From Poecilobothrus nobilitatus (Eukaryota; Arthropoda; Insecta; Diptera; Dolichopodidae), in the NCBI GenBank assembly GCA_947095535.1, contig OX352772.1, positions 250,842,901 through 250,906,900 on the forward strand: DNA of 64,000 nucleotides, written 5' to 3'. Positions 44,901-57,213 of the stretch are shown piece after piece (position 1 is the first letter of the stretch; each line of letters opens with the position of its first letter). The notes beneath the pieces are model-generated. The model ran no database searches. It was not told where the DNA came from and saw only the letters and a program-made list of their open reading frames with translations. A program made the position numbers and the translations under genes.

Positions 44901-45975
44901 ATACAATTTTAAATAATCATGGAACTTAAATGTAATGCTAAAATTTGTATGATTAATGGAGTCTGAAAACACAAACCGTTTCCTGTTTTTAAAAAAAATA
45001 TTATTATTAAATAATATTTATGTTTCTTTTACAGTTTTATTAATATAGTTTTTTAAAATTAATAAAATTGAACAAAATTTTTCAAAATTTAGATTTAGAA
45101 TAATTCTTAATAAATAAATATTTTTTGACATTCCCTACAGGCGTGTTAATTGTTTTCCAACTGAAAGTTCTGTTTTTGTCTTGGATGCAATGTACTGGAA
45201 TCAAGTATTTATATATTTCTCCATTATAGCTTTACTCAACAGAGTACAATGTTCGAGATTTTTTAAATCTACAAATCTATTAAATCAATTTTTTTTTTTC
45301 TTTATTATCGTATTTTATAAATTCAGATTACATTAATTATTTTTTTATATAAAGTGTTTGTTAATACAAGTTTATTTATTGACCGTAGCCTGAGCTGTCT
45401 GGTCTGATAAAGTTCATTAAAAATAATATTCATTAAAAATAATAAAGTTCATTAAAAAATAATATTAAACATAATAAAATAAAATAATACCTATTATCTA
45501 TATGTCTAAATGTATGAAAAGTTTTTACATTTTATTTATTTATTTATTTTTTTTTAAATAAACTAAGACTATAAATTTAAATTTAATCCACATATGACTA
45601 CATTTTTAAATAGAATACAATAACTAATATAACAGATAACATTCATTGGTTATTTGTACGAAACAATGACAAATAATAGTTCGCTTTGTTACGTGAATTA
45701 TATATTTTGTTATATTGTTGAATATGTTCTTCGGAACAATAAAAAACGATATACACAATTTTGTGGTTGGTCTTAAGACTGATTTTTTATTTATTTCTTT
45801 TACTTATTTATATTAAAATTTACATATTATACTTATTGCTAACATAAGCATTTCGTAACATAAAAACAATAACATTACTTAATACTAATTTTCGAAATGC
45901 TTATAGATTTGTTTTTATTAAAATTTATTAAAGAAATGGTAAGTTGCATTTCTTGTTATTGATTAATTTATTTAT
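44901..45975. other. AT-rich spacer; possible LINE 3' flank
   Basis: Contains the ~90-bp dispersed repeat (44905-44985) and, at about 45376-45408, the LINE-like TTTATTGACCGTAGCC-GAGCTGTCTGGTCT phrase also seen at 31137. No ORF of note. Confidence 0.4.
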
Positions 45976-47966
45976 CAAGAGGTGAATGAGTTTTAAGTAC
46001 TTTTATATTAATAATTGATTCAAAGTTCAAAAACATTTACAAACTTTGAATATATAACTCGTGAATTGTGGTTATGAATGTCAATCAATCTATTCAAGAT
46101 AAAATTATGCTTTATATCATTAATTACAATCTTGAAAGCCAGCATATACAGCTCATATTTACAAATGTTTGCTAAACTAATATATTGGGAAGAATATAAT
46201 AAACTTGTTGGATGTTGAGTCGGGTACCGATAATTATCTTTTTGCTTTTTTTATGTAATATGCCTAACTTGTTCAAATAATCTTTGGCAGAGCTTCCTCA
46301 GATTGGGTTTAGATAACAAATGTGAGATTTTATATAGGATCGTGTATAGGGCTTTATTAGATAAAAAGTTTTTCAATCTATGCAGGATAAATATGTATGG
46401 CGTTATTCTTTAATAAATCGATGTGATTGCTCCAGTTAAGTTTTCTAAATTTCTAATCTAAATTTAAACCTAAATAATTAAAGTTTTTGACAATTTCAAT
46501 TTTTTGATTTCTAAAGAGAATATTTGTTAAGTTCCATGCCAATAAACGCAAAGAGAATTATTTTTGTTTTCTTAATGTTTAGACTGATCCTATGTTTATT
46601 TAACCACTCTTGAATGACATTAAGATCATTTTGAATTGAAGTTTTTGTAATTTCTTCACTATTTTCAGACTATTTTAAGACCGCATCATCAGCATACAGC
46701 TGTATTTCCCCTTTTAAGGCTAGACGAGTTAGATCATCAATGTATAACTTGAAGAGGTCCGGCCCCAAAATAGAACCTTGTGGTACCTCTTTATATATGC
46801 TTTTCTCATAGCTACAAATATTATTAATGTGGACTATTTGCGTTCTATAGGTTAAATAGGTAAGATTCGAAAAATTGTATTTGAATTCTTGAAAAATTAA
46901 AGTTGGAAAGTTTCAGCAATAAGATTTCATAGTCCACACAATCAAATGCTTTTTTCAAGTCAAGCTGTGTTCAGCTGGTATATTTTTTCCTGTCCTTTTT
47001 GATATGAAATCTGTTAGATTTAGACAAGCAACTTTGGTGTTTTTTATTAAATAATAAATTAAAGATTTTTATTAAAAACCGAACTGCTGTTCAGTCAAGA
47101 TATCATTAGAGTAAAAAAAGTTGGATAATTTATTCTTTATCACAATTTCAAAAATATTTGAAATTGCTGGGAGAATAGAAATAGGCCTGTACTTTGAGCA
47201 GTCAGTTTTATTCCCGTCTTTATAAATAGGAGTTACAGGAGTAAACTGCAATTTTGAGTTTTTTTTGGAAAAAAGCCGTTACTAAATGATTTATTAATTA
47301 ATTTAACAAATGTAGGGACTAATGGATCCGGAAAACATTTGATGAATTTCGTAGAAATATTGTCGATCCCTGTAGCTGCTGCAGCATTTAATGAGCTAAT
47401 AACCGTGCTTACTTCTTCGAGATTTGTTGGAGTTAATTGGAATTCTGAAGATATGGTATGACTCAATTGGCTTAAATAAACAAGATCAATAATTGTATTA
47501 GATATGTTTATTTCCTTTGTTATATTGACAAAGAAATTATTGAAACATTCTGAAAAGTCTTTTGGATTATCTAACATTTTTTCATTCTGGCATAGAATTT
47601 TAACTTGGTTTTTTTAAACGGGTGAATCAGTATTAAGTATAATCTCTTTCTTCTATCATTTTTTATTTCAATACGCTCCGTATTATTATTTATTAAAGCA
47701 GAGAGCTTATCAATGATTTGATCAACACATCACTGTATGATTCAGAGTTTAGCCAGAAATCATTGTTAGTAATGTTGGTGTAATTTAAAACAGTTTTGTA
47801 TTGAATATTATTACAATTATTATTTTTTTAGGATTAGCACTGATTAAAAGCATTTGATGATCAGACAAAGAACAATCTAAAACATGTAAATTATATTTTT
47901 TATCTACAATGTCAGTTAGAAAATGATCAATTATTGTTTTAGATTCTGATTCAAATCTGGTAGCGA
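45976..47966 (-). mobile_element. LINE family Z: endonuclease end and RT
   Basis: On the minus strand, the end of the endonuclease lies near 47850-47960 (DHFLTDIVDKKYNLHVLDCS, SLSDHQMLL). The linker and RT start at 47233-47577 (FSECFNNFFVNITKEI, AAAATGIDNISTKFI). RT continues through SKYRPISILPAISNIFE (about 47180), KEVPQGSILGPDLFKLYIDD (about 46760) as motif B and QLYADDAVLK (YADD at 46685-46696) as motif C. Post-RT text is visible to about 46000. Frameshifted in several places, no ORF1 seen. CR1/Jockey-like. Confidence 0.78.
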
Positions 47967-47967
47967 A

Positions 47968-48052
47968 AGAAAATTATTATTCAAGTCTGGAATGTACAGT
48001 TATAATTCCATTTTTTAGTTCAAGAACAGTTAATTTAATTTGAAGTTATTAT
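47968..48052 (-). repeat. 3' LTR piece of element 1, distal
   Basis: AAAATTATTATTCAAGTCTGG at 47968 and AATTTAATTTGAAGTTAT ending at 48052 match 57428-57520 in the 5' LTR, with some single-base changes and a short deletion. The rest of the LTR towards its 3' side is missing. The proximal LTR part lies beyond repeat A, at 50001-50084. Confidence 0.72.
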
Positions 48053-49998
48053 ACTCGTATGAACTATGTTCAAGGGTATAATAAATTTGCCATTACGTTT
48101 GTGACACCTTAAAGAAGTCGAGCTAGATATAGTGTCAAAGGTATGGATCGGCTCAGAATCGAATTCTGAATCGATTAAGCCATGTACGTCCGTCCGTCCG
48201 TCTTTCCGTCCACATGATAACTCAAAAAATAAAGGAGCTAGGAGGCTGAAATTTTTTTTTACGTCATTTTTGAAAATTATTAGTTTTGCAATTTAAATCG
48301 AACATTTTCGGTCGGCGGGTTCGAGTAGCTGTCATACAACTTTATATAGAAATAACTCAGTATCTATTCAAGCTAGGTTTCTGAAATTTTACAAATGATG
48401 ATCTAGTTTTATGGCAACAACTTCTGTAAAATTTGGTTGTGGTAGTGCGGTGGGTTCGGGTAGCTGCCATACAACTTCTCCATTTAAATGAAAATAACTA
48501 AGTGTTTATTGAAGCTAGGAATCTGAAATTTAATAAAAAGGTGTCGAGTTATATGCCAACAACTTTTGTAAAATTTGGTTGGTCTAGAGCAGCCGGTTCA
48601 GACTTCTTGCACGTCTTGGAACTTAATGACACTAGGCGTCTGAAATCTTGCAAATGATGATCAAGTTTTATGGCAACAACTTTTGCAAAATTTGGTTGTG
48701 CTGGTGCGACGGGTTCGGGTAGCTGCCATACAACTTCTCTTTTTAAATGAAAATAACTCAGTGTCCGTCTGCACGATAACTCAGAAAATAAAGGAGCTAG
48801 GAGGCTGAAATTTTTTTTACGTCACTTTTGCAAAATTGTTAGTTTTGCTATTTAACTCTAGCATTTTCGGCCGCCGCGTTCGAGTAGCTGCTATACAACT
48901 TCTTTCTTTAAATGGAAATAACCCAGTGTCTATCCAATCTAGGTATCTGAAATTTTGCGAATGATCATAAAGTTCTATGGCAACAGCTTCTGTAAAATTT
49001 GGTTGTAGTGGTGCTACGGGTTCGGATAGCTGCCATACAACTTCTCTTTTTAAATGAAAATAACTCAGTGTCCGTCCGCACAATAACTCAAAAAATAAAG
49101 GAGCTAGGAGGGTGAACTTTTTTTTACGTCACTTTTGCTAAATTGTTAGTTTTGCTATTTAATTCCAGCATTTTCGGCCGCCGTGTTCGAGTAGCTGCCG
49201 TACAACTTCTTTCTTTAAATGGAAATAACCCAGTGTCTATCCAATCTAGGTATCTGAAGTTTTGCGAATGATGATCAAGTTTTATGGCAACAACTTCTGC
49301 AAAATTTGGTTGTGGTGGTGCGACGGGTTCGGGTAGCTGCCATACAACTTCTCTTTTTAAATGAAAATAACTCAGTGTCCGTCCGCACGATAACTCAAAA
49401 ACTAAAGGAGCTAGGAGGCTGAAATTTTTTTTACGTCACTTTTACAAAATTGTTAGTTTTGCTATTTAACTCCAGCATTTTCGGCCGCCGGGTTCGAGTA
49501 GCTGCCATACAACTTCTTTCTTTAAATGGAAATAACGCAGTGTCTATTCAATCTAGATATCTGAAATTTTGCAAATGATGATCCAGTTTTATGGCAACAA
49601 CTTCTGTAAAATTTGGTTGTGATGATATGACAGGTTCGGATAGTTGCCATACAACTTCTCTTTTTAAATGAAAATAACTCAGTGTCTATTAAAGCTAGCT
49701 ATCTGAAATTTAGTGAAAAAGTGTCGAGTTGCATGCCAAAAACTTTTGTAAAATTTGATTGGTCTAAAGCAGCCGCTTCAGGCTTCTTGCATTTCTTGGA
49801 ACTTAATGAAGCTAGACGCAATAGATTCCGTTAGCTGTCACACAACTCCACAATTTACATAAATATATCTCTGTAGTTCGGTACTAAAACATCTGAATGT
49901 TTTTAAAAGATGATCAAGTTTTATAGAAACAGGATATATTACGTTCATACGGGTATCCCAGAGTAGACACAGTCTACTCTACTGCACTCTTCCTCGTT
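48053..49998 (-). repeat. Repeat A, copy 2, with ~305-bp tandem modules
   Basis: It is the inverted counterpart of 28272-29243, and twice as long. The ends carry TACTCGTATGAAC at the left and GTTCATACGGGTATCCC near the right. Inside, AATAAAGGAGCTAGGAGG starts at about 48230, 48787, 49096 and 49401, giving a module of about 305 bases that includes TTTTCGGCCGCCG and GTTCGGGTAGCTGCCATAC. It has inserted in the 3' LTR of element 1. Its frames, such as 48817-49083, are repeat artefacts. Confidence 0.78.
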
Positions 49999-50096
49999 TT
50001 TAAGATAAGATCATGCTACAATAATATGATTTGCGCGTGTAGAAAAAAATATTTAAAATTGTTCTGTTACTGGGTGACATAACTTCCCCACCCTTT
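49999..50096 (-). repeat. 3' LTR start and polypurine tract, element 1
   Basis: Read leftwards, AAAGGGTGGGGA (50085-50096) is followed by AGTTATGTCACCCAGTAAC from 50084. This is the PPT and the first bases of the 3' LTR. Element 2 has the parallel junction at 57954 (AGTTATGTGACC). The LTR runs to about 50000, where repeat A begins. Confidence 0.7.
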
Positions 50097-51605
50097 GACG
50101 GAGGCTCCGACGAAGTTATCTTGATTGTTTTGCTTTTGCAGTAATTTTTTAATTTTACAATTTGAATTAGCAGAACAATGATAATTATTATTATTATTGT
50201 TTTAGTTACATAGCTTACAATGTTTTCAATTTTATTAGCACACAAAATTTCTTTAATTGTTCTCTATTATTTTCAATGTTTTTTACATGTAGTTCTTCAA
50301 AATTTAACAATACATTACTTTTGTTGTTTACATTTCTTTTTATAATTACATTTAAATAAGGTAAAATTATATGGTCTTTTATTTCAATTTCAAAATTTTT
50401 ATATCTTAAGTTATTCATTTTAATTTGAAATTTTTCGAATCTTATTAAACTAGTTCCTTCAATGAAGGTTTTAAAATTATTACAGTTATGAAAAATTTGT
50501 GTTCTCTTAATATTTTTTACAATTATAAGACCATTTTTAATTTCTTTAATAGATTGTTCAAAAAAATTTTTAAATACACAATTAGCTTCATTATTATTAA
50601 AAATACTGTACAGTTATTATTTATACTTTTTAGGTTTTTCTTTCCGTTTTGAATTACTTTTGAGTGGTAAACATTTTTATTTTCGTCAATCAGAATTTTC
50701 TTTTCTTATCTATATAAGATTTTGTTATGGTTAGGTAGATGTTCGATTAAGATTTTAGAATAGAGTTTATTTGTAAAATTTGGTATAAGTAAAATTATGA
50801 CTATTTCGTTTCCGAATGTTATTGTACTAATTTTGATATTTGTCAGAGTGTCCAAGTCTTTTATCATGTCAAATTCTTCGTCTGTTAATATATTTTTTGA
50901 TAGTATTCCCAATCTGCTCATTAGTATTGTCTGTTCAATATCGTCGATGAGATTTCTGAGTGTAATGTCATAGTTAATTTCGTACATGCACTCCATAAGT
51001 GACATTTGGTGTTCTTCTATTGTTAAGTTCATTAGATAAATTTGTTAAGAAATTTCTTATTGTATGTTGTAGGTTTTTGATGTGTTCTGTAATGTTATAG
51101 GTTTGTGCAATTAGGTCAGAGTATATTTTAACTTGTTTATTGTTTTCCGTTATTAGCATTTTGTTGTTGTCTGTTAAAGCTTGTAATTTGTTACGTATTT
51201 CAGGTTTGTCGTCGCTATCCATCGTGCCTATTATGTATTTTAGCCCTTTTCCCATTCTATTTATCAGTCCTCTTTTGTTTCTTTTGCGAGGTACAATGTT
51301 TTTAATTTTATTAGCTAGTGATTTGTTGTTATGAGTTATTGTATTAGGTACTGGTTCGTTTGAGTTCGGTTCAATTGAAAATGGTTGTATATTACTCCAT
51401 ATGTCTTGAAGGGTTTCCTCGTACTTTGTAATGTTACTATGTGCAAAATTTTGTTGTAGTTGGTTTTAAGTTTTATTTCTCCTAGTTTTAAATTAATAAG
51501 TCCGTTTTTATTATTGTTCAGGTCTTGAATATCTATTATCTGAGATGTTGATAGGTTGACCGATTGAAAGAGAATGTAGAAAATTAATATGCTGTACTTT
51601 TCCAT
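50090..51605 (-). pseudogene. Errantivirus Env, element 1
   Basis: The ATG at 51605 opens a signal-peptide-like MEKYSILIFYILFQSVN. NNKNGLINLKLGEIKL follows. A furin-type site RKRNKRG (about 51278) precedes a GLINRMGKGLKYIIG fusion-peptide-like stretch. Next are coiled polar segments (KNLQHTIRNFLTN), then ILTDEEFDMIK (about 50900). The transmembrane segment TIIIIIIIVLLIQIV (about 50160-50205) and a short tail ending EPPSKGGEV reach into the PPT. Frameshifts lie near 51475, 51000, 50700 and 50230. As a class F-like fusion protein it would allow cell-to-cell transfer. Confidence 0.8.
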
Positions 51606-51789
51606 GATGTAATAATCCTAAAAAGAGATTTTTTAAAGAAAAGAAATGTTAGTAAATAGTGATTTACAGTTATTTCTATGAAATTTTATAAATTGTTGTT
51701 TTGTCTTGGATGACCTGAGATCAGACCTTTCATTTTATTTCTGTGTTTTGTTCAGTTTCCCTTGGTGTTCACCGTAAGTCTGATATGTA

Positions 51790-52950
51790 ATGGGTTTTGG
51801 AATCTTTTTCGCTTCCTAACGTGGGTTTTATAGTATTTATGCCCGGAGTCTTTGTCGACTACGTGTTCTTCATCGCTGAATTCAGTATCTATTTTTTGAA
51901 ATTTTGAATGATTTTTTCCTCCCCTTATCTCTTTGATGCAATTGATCCCTGGTTCTAGGAATATGTCGACTTTGCTTTCGTTTGCTTTTTCGATAACGAC
52001 GGTTTTTCTTTTCTAAAATTTTGTTGTAGATTTGTTCATATTAGCTTTCTGTGATTTTACCTTGAATGTATTGGTTTCCTATTTGTTGAGGAGTGTATCG
52101 TATTGTTATAATACCCGTTTATTAAAATCATTTGCTCCTCTATTGGCAGGTTTTTCTTTGTATGTTTTAATAATCTTAGGTATTCGTTGATGGTGCTGTG
52201 CAGGCAATTTGAATTGGAGGTGTTGTGAATTGTGATATTTTTTTTCTTCCAAATTTACTCATTAAATGTGATTTCATCCCTAGTTCGTTGTCGGTTACTA
52301 TTTTCGCTATGTTACCGTATGTGGTAATATATTTCGCTATTGCTCTTCTGAATTCTGCTTCACTTCTATTTTGTATTTTAGTAAACATGGCAATTTTACT
52401 GAATTTATCAATCATGGTGACAAGTAAAGACTTCATTATGGAATAAAATACGTCCATATGGATTATTTGGTTGGGTTTACTCGGTCTTTCGGATATTTTT
52501 AACGGAATCTGTGGGGCTTTCTTTCATATTTTTCCAGAATGCACACTTCGCAGTTGTTTATAAATTCTGAAATTTTAAGTTTTAAATTTGGATAATAAAA
52601 TTCGTTTTTCATTTCTTCGTTAATTTCGTTAATGCCACACCACTGCGATTGTTTTCTAGGTGCTTTGTTTGGATTAAATTTTCTAGTTCTTCGTCATTGG
52701 TAATATTTTTAAGTAATTTTTTACTCCTAATAATTTTGTACTTTATGAAATGTTCGCGGAAGATAGGATTTAGTTTTTCAAATATTTCGTCATTTACATA
52801 TATTGCGTTAGTTCGTTTTGGGTCGAAGTGGTTCTTGATAATCAATTTTAATGTGATATCGTCTCTTTAATGATATAAATTTTAATGTATTATCGTCTAT
52901 CCGTCTTGCGGATATTATTTTAAGGGTTTTGTTAAATATTTTTTGTGTTT
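51790..52950 (-). pseudogene. Integrase, element 1
   Basis: The N-terminal zinc part at 52600-52845 has KHLENNRSGV, where the expected second His has become Asn. The later C-x-x-C reads NCEVCILEK (about 52550). The core at 52176-52457 has VTMIDKFSKIAMF, then KIVTDNELGMKS with the second catalytic Asp. The Glu block is in a shifted frame near 52190. The C-terminal part is basic and broken. Probably inactive. Confidence 0.75.
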
Positions 52951-53119
52951 TGATTTGCAAGGAGCCTGAATTAATTTCGTTGATTATTAATTTTTATATA
53001 AATTTAGAGGTGTAACTGTTTCTAGAATATTAAATTGAAGTGGGATATTTTCATTTTGGTTTATATCTATTCTACTTAGTCGGCTACCTAAATCGGCTAC
53101 CTTATTTTCACGGCTTTTT

Positions 53120-53500
53120 TGTATGACATGTCATAGTCGTACTCTTGAATTTGCAATTTCCATCTTACTAATTTGCTGTTTGGCTCTTTAAGACTGTGTA
53201 ATCAAACTAAGGGCTTGTGATCTGTGAAAAATTTAATTTTCCTACCGAAAACATATGGTCTAAATTGTTTAAGGGACCATACAATGCTGACAATTCTACA
53301 ATTCTCAATTGTAGAATAGTTAATTTCGTGCTCGTTTAGCGTACGAGACATGTATGAGATTGGTTTGCCTTCTTGGAATAATACGTTACCTATGGCATAA
53401 TGGCTCGCATCTGTGGTTATTTCGAAATTTTTTTCAAAATCGGGATATATGAGAATTGGTGCTGATATTAATTTATTTTTTAGATCGTTGAAACTTTGGA
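53120..53500 (-). pseudogene. RNase H, element 1
   Basis: Read on the minus strand in one frame are TTDASHYAIGNVLFQEGKPI (about 53420), SYMSRTLNEHEINYSTIE, WSLKQFRPYVFGRKIKFFTD and HKPL with a stop, then LKEPNSKLVRWKLQIQEYDY. All blocks of the LTR-type RNase H are there, in the right order. It is better preserved than the RT before it. Confidence 0.75.
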
Positions 53501-53599
53501 TATATTTATAGTTATTTATTTCTACTTTAGAATTTTTTTTTTAAGAATAAGGTCATGGGTTTTGCTATTTCCGACGAAATTCTTTATGAATTTTTTATA

Positions 53600-54302
53600 G
53601 TATCCCCCGCGATACCTAGGAACCTTTTTATCACTTTTGGAATTTGGTAATTTTTAATTACCTCTATTTTCTTATGGTTGGGATGTATCCCCTCTTCATT
53701 GATAACATGCCCTAAAAATTCGACTTCTTTTCTTAGAAAGTCGCTTTTGACTAGTTGTACTCGAAGTCAAGCTGATGTTAGTTTTACGAAAATTCTTTTT
53801 AAATTTTTTTTATGGTCTTCTAAACCGTTTGAGCAACCTACAATATCGTCCACATACGTTAAGCATTCTCTGCCTATATTCTCCCTCAATATATTGTCAA
53901 TCAGGCGTTGAAAAATACTAGGGCCATTTTTCAGCTCAAAAGGCATTCTACGAAATTCGTAGTGCCCATTGTTCACAGAGAATGCAGTCTTTTGTATGTC
54001 TGCTGGTTCCATTTCTATTTGATGGAATACGTACTTTTTCCTAATTTGTCCAATATTTCTTCTATATTGGGAATCGGATAAGAGTCGTCAATTGTCTTTT
54101 CGTTAGGTTTCCGGTAGTCTATGACGAGGCGGTATTTTTGCTCGCCGGAGGTATCTAATTTTTTGGGAACAACCCAAACCGTGCTGTTGTACGGACTGTT
54201 GCTCTGTTGTATAATTCCATTTTCCAACATTTCTTGAATGTGATTTTGTATCTCTATTTTGTGGATATATGGGTATCTGTAAATTTTACTTTTTATTGGC
54301 AT
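53600..54302 (-). pseudogene. Reverse transcriptase, element 1
   Basis: The fingers part (54015-54302) reads KIYRYPYIHKIEIQNHI, EMLENGIIQQSNSPYNS, VVPKK and YRLVIDYRKPNEKT, then PIPNIEEILDKLGK. The catalytic motif A (usual L-D-L-A-x-G) is deleted at about 54012-54020, where the sequence jumps to HQIEMEPADIQKTAF. Motif B region is GHYEFRRMPFELKNGPSIFQ, and motif C is LTYVDDIVG (about 53850). Without motif A the copy is dead. Confidence 0.82.
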
Positions 54303-54713
54303 ATTGTCTGTAGTATTAATTTTGTGTCTGATTTTGTTAGTAAATGAGAGAGGTATTTGTTCTGAAAATACTTCGTTGAACTCAGATATAAGATGATTGA
54401 ACCTTTTCTTCTACGTTTAAGTGATCGGTTTTTATTTTTTCCGGAATAATTTACTTGTCTTTGTAGGTTAAGTATTCGTTTATTTCATAATTATTAAAGT
54501 CTAGGATTTCGACTATTTCGACAGATGGAAATGGTTCGTTAAAATTGAATATTTTAGATTGGCCACATACGTTGAGTATTGTGGCTCTTGCTTGAAAGTC
54601 ATTTACTTCTTATATACCTTCCAGAATTCGAACGTCGGTATTTAAGTTAGTTTCTCTATCATTACGTCGTTGTTTTTTAACGGGGGTTTTATAATAATAT
54701 TCCCCAGGGTCGA

Positions 54714-55091
54714 TTATATTGTATTTTCTGGTTGGTGTATTGTATATTGCGAGTATATTGTATTTTCTGGTTGGTGACTAAAATATAATTTTATTGGAGT
54801 ATCGTTCATTATGAGAACATTATTTTTGTAGTCGATAACAGCGTTACATTGCATTAATATGTCGTTACCTATAAGGCCATGGTACGTTTCATAAAAAACA
54901 TGCATTAAAAATACAAATTTTCCATTATGGTTTGCTTGGAATTCCTCAAAAATATCTATAGTTATTGCTTGATTTATTAGAACATCCTTTTTCAATACTC
55001 TCAAAATTTTTGCAATTTTTAGTTGTGTTCTAGGTATTTCTTTAAAAGTGTCTGGTCGGATTAAAGAGTTTGAGGCGCTAAACACTAACAA
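54714..55091 (-). pseudogene. Aspartic protease region, element 1
   Basis: The frame starts at the gag end and reads SASNSLIRPDTFKEI where the catalytic D-T-G-A-S-N-S would stand, so the D-T-G is gone (FSA instead). GLIGNDILMQCNAVIDY follows, the G-x-D-x-L flap and hydrophobic region. Near its end there is a 42-base direct duplication, so that HQPENTIYSQYTIHQPENTI repeats itself (about 54710-54776). Confidence 0.68.
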
Positions 55092-55099
55092 AACACTAA

Positions 55100-56185
55100 A
55101 AACTGTCGTAGTTGTATTTCTTTATTTTTATGTAGGTGAGTCGGTTGGCCCCGTTTCCCTATATCGATGGTTTGCTGATTATTAACATCCATGGGTTCTA
55201 TTTGTGAGTTTTTTTGGGGTAAAAACTTCTGCTCTTGTTTGGTTGCCAATTATTATAGGATGGTCGTTGGTTATTTAGATTGTTGTGAACGCCTAGTTGG
55301 CTTCTATTATTATTGTGAAAGATTTTGGGGTTAGAAGTACTATTCTGGTACATTGTATTTGGATATGTATTATTGTTGAAATATCTTGTTGAACGATTAC
55401 CATTATTATTATTATTATTAGAGGCGTTTCGAGTAAAATTCGGTTTATTATTACGATTTGAGTTATTTTGAATGTTATTTGGACGATATTGAGATGTATT
55501 ATTACTATTATAACGATTATTGTTATTTTGACGATTACGATTACTTTGGTAATTATTATAGGTATTGCTATAATTACCATTAATATTTGAAAACGCGTAA
55601 CCCGATTCGTGCAAAATTTTCATTGCGTCTTCGAGCGTCTTAGGGTCTCTTACAAGATAAGATTGATTTCAAAGGTTCCGATACTTTATTTTTGAAAGGG
55701 TCCAAGGCACTTTTAACGTTAGCTTTTAAGTATCGTTCTAGTTCGTTGTTATTATTTTGGTATTCCAATTGCGTTTTTGTATTTAGTCTTCTAAGTATAG
55801 CTTTCACATCGTTGTAAAATTCGACAGCGTTTGTTTTAAAAGTTCGGTTTCTGAGCTGGTCAAAATGTTGCTCAGCAGATAGCCTGTCGCCAAAATTGTT
55901 GTTAAGTACTTTCTTAATTTCGTCCCAGGTGGCAGCTTGATAATTGATTGCGATAACTTCTCTGGCGCTTCCAGTTAATTTTGATTTTATTATGTCAGAG
56001 AAGATTCCTCTGCGAATTCGTCATATTGCAGTAGTAAAGATATGACCCGATCTACTAAATCGATAAAAGTTTGTAAGGTACCAAATTTCCAATTAAATTC
56101 AGGTACACGTTCTAGATATTTAAGAGGGACAATTGTAAGACTTTTTGGTTCAGTCGACATGATTCTATTTTCTATATTTATATTT
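55100..56185 (-). pseudogene. Gag, element 1
   Basis: The start is probably MSTEPKSLTIVPLKYLERV at about 56162. Upstream frame text (to 56253) may be 5' leader or an earlier start. Capsid-like blocks follow: GTLQTFIDLVDRVISLL, then in the next frame REVIAINYQAATWDEIKK, EQHFDQLRNRTFKTNAVEFY and ILRRLNTKTQLEY. After a break near 55650 comes ILHESGYAFSN and a long Asn/Arg-rich tail (55293-55600), ending with EPMDVNNQQTIDIG near 55190. There is no zinc knuckle. Confidence 0.78.
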
Positions 56186-56269
56186 AGATTTAGGTTTGAT
56201 AGTCCTTCTGTCAATATATCAACAACTTCGTTATTTGCGAAATGTTGTGACATAAACGAGAAGATGAAG

Positions 56270-57195
56270 GTTTGGTAATATGAAAAGGAAATGCGATTTA
56301 TACGAAATTTATTTTTGCTGAAATGTAAATGAAACTATTGCTGAAATGTAAATATTTATGTATTTACATTTTACATGTATTTTTTTTTTTATCAATTAAT
56401 TCAAGTTGTAATTATTGTTTACCTTTTACCTTTAAAAAGTTTAAATTTAAAATATAGATATTTTACTATTTTCTTTTTTTTTTTTTAAGCCGCAAAGAAA
56501 AATTCAGCAAAAAAAAATTAATTAAAAAAAATTAGTTACTGCAAAGGTTTATATTACACTTTCATTTAGATTTTTATAAAATATTTTTCTATTTTTTTTT
56601 ATTTAAGCCGTTTTCATTTAAATTTTTATAAAATATTTATTTATTTTTTTTTTATTTAAGCCGTTTTTGCTTCTTGTAATTTTTATTTGTTAAAATTCTA
56701 TTAAGCAAAATAACTAAACATTGATATATATATATAATTTATTTTCTTTATTAATAAAATTTTACTTAACTGGTGAACTAATTACTTAGTAATAAAAAAA
56801 AATTGTACCAGTTATTTGCAAAGGTGTATGTTTACTTGGTGTTTGACTGACTTATAAAGATGTATGTTGTTGTAGATGTAGTTATTATATATGGTGTTGT
56901 GGATACTGCTGCTGTGGATGTTGTTATTATAGATGGTACTGAGATGTTGTCTGCTGCAGGTGTTGTTGTTATCATTTTTTTTGTATAGTTCTTTTGAATG
57001 TTGAATTAATTATTTGTTGGTTTGTTTATTAATTAAATTTAAATTATATTTTAAAAAGTTTTTTTTTTCAATCATATTAAACTTTATTTTATTTTATATC
57101 TTTTTTTGTTCACTTTTATTAAGAATAAATATTGTTTTTTTATTTTTTTTATTTATTTTATTTTATGGTTCGATCTAGATTGCATTTAATTTGCA
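56270..57195 (-). other. Leader region of element 1
   Basis: This holds no ORF of note. It has AT-rich runs, a repeated ATATTTTTCTATTTTTTTTTA-like block with TTTAAGCCGTTTT at about 56610 and 56665, and a GTT/GAT-rich stretch (56860-56975) that reads as GTTGTGGATACTGCTGCTG. No TIR or regulatory site is named. Length (about 1 kb) is normal for an errantivirus leader. Confidence 0.45.
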
Positions 57196-57213
57196 ATCCT
57201 ACCGACTGCGCCA
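57196..57213 (-). other. tRNA-Ser primer-binding site, element 1
   Basis: On the minus strand, TGGCGCAGTCGGTAGGAT follows the LTR. It is complementary to the 3' end of insect serine tRNA (…ATCCTACCGACTGCGCCA). Errantiviruses of the 17.6/297 type use tRNA-Ser, so this supports the class. Element 2 has the same site with one change (ATCCTATC). Confidence 0.82.

Noticed and set aside
48817..49083. 88-codon minus frame and similar frames in repeat A (28875-29057)
   Set aside because: The frames recur with the repeat modules and are broken in neighbouring modules, so they are artefacts of the repeat.
55293..55580. Ile-rich minus frame beside Gag
   Set aside because: It is a shifted frame of the Asn-rich Gag tail (AAT/ATA repeats).
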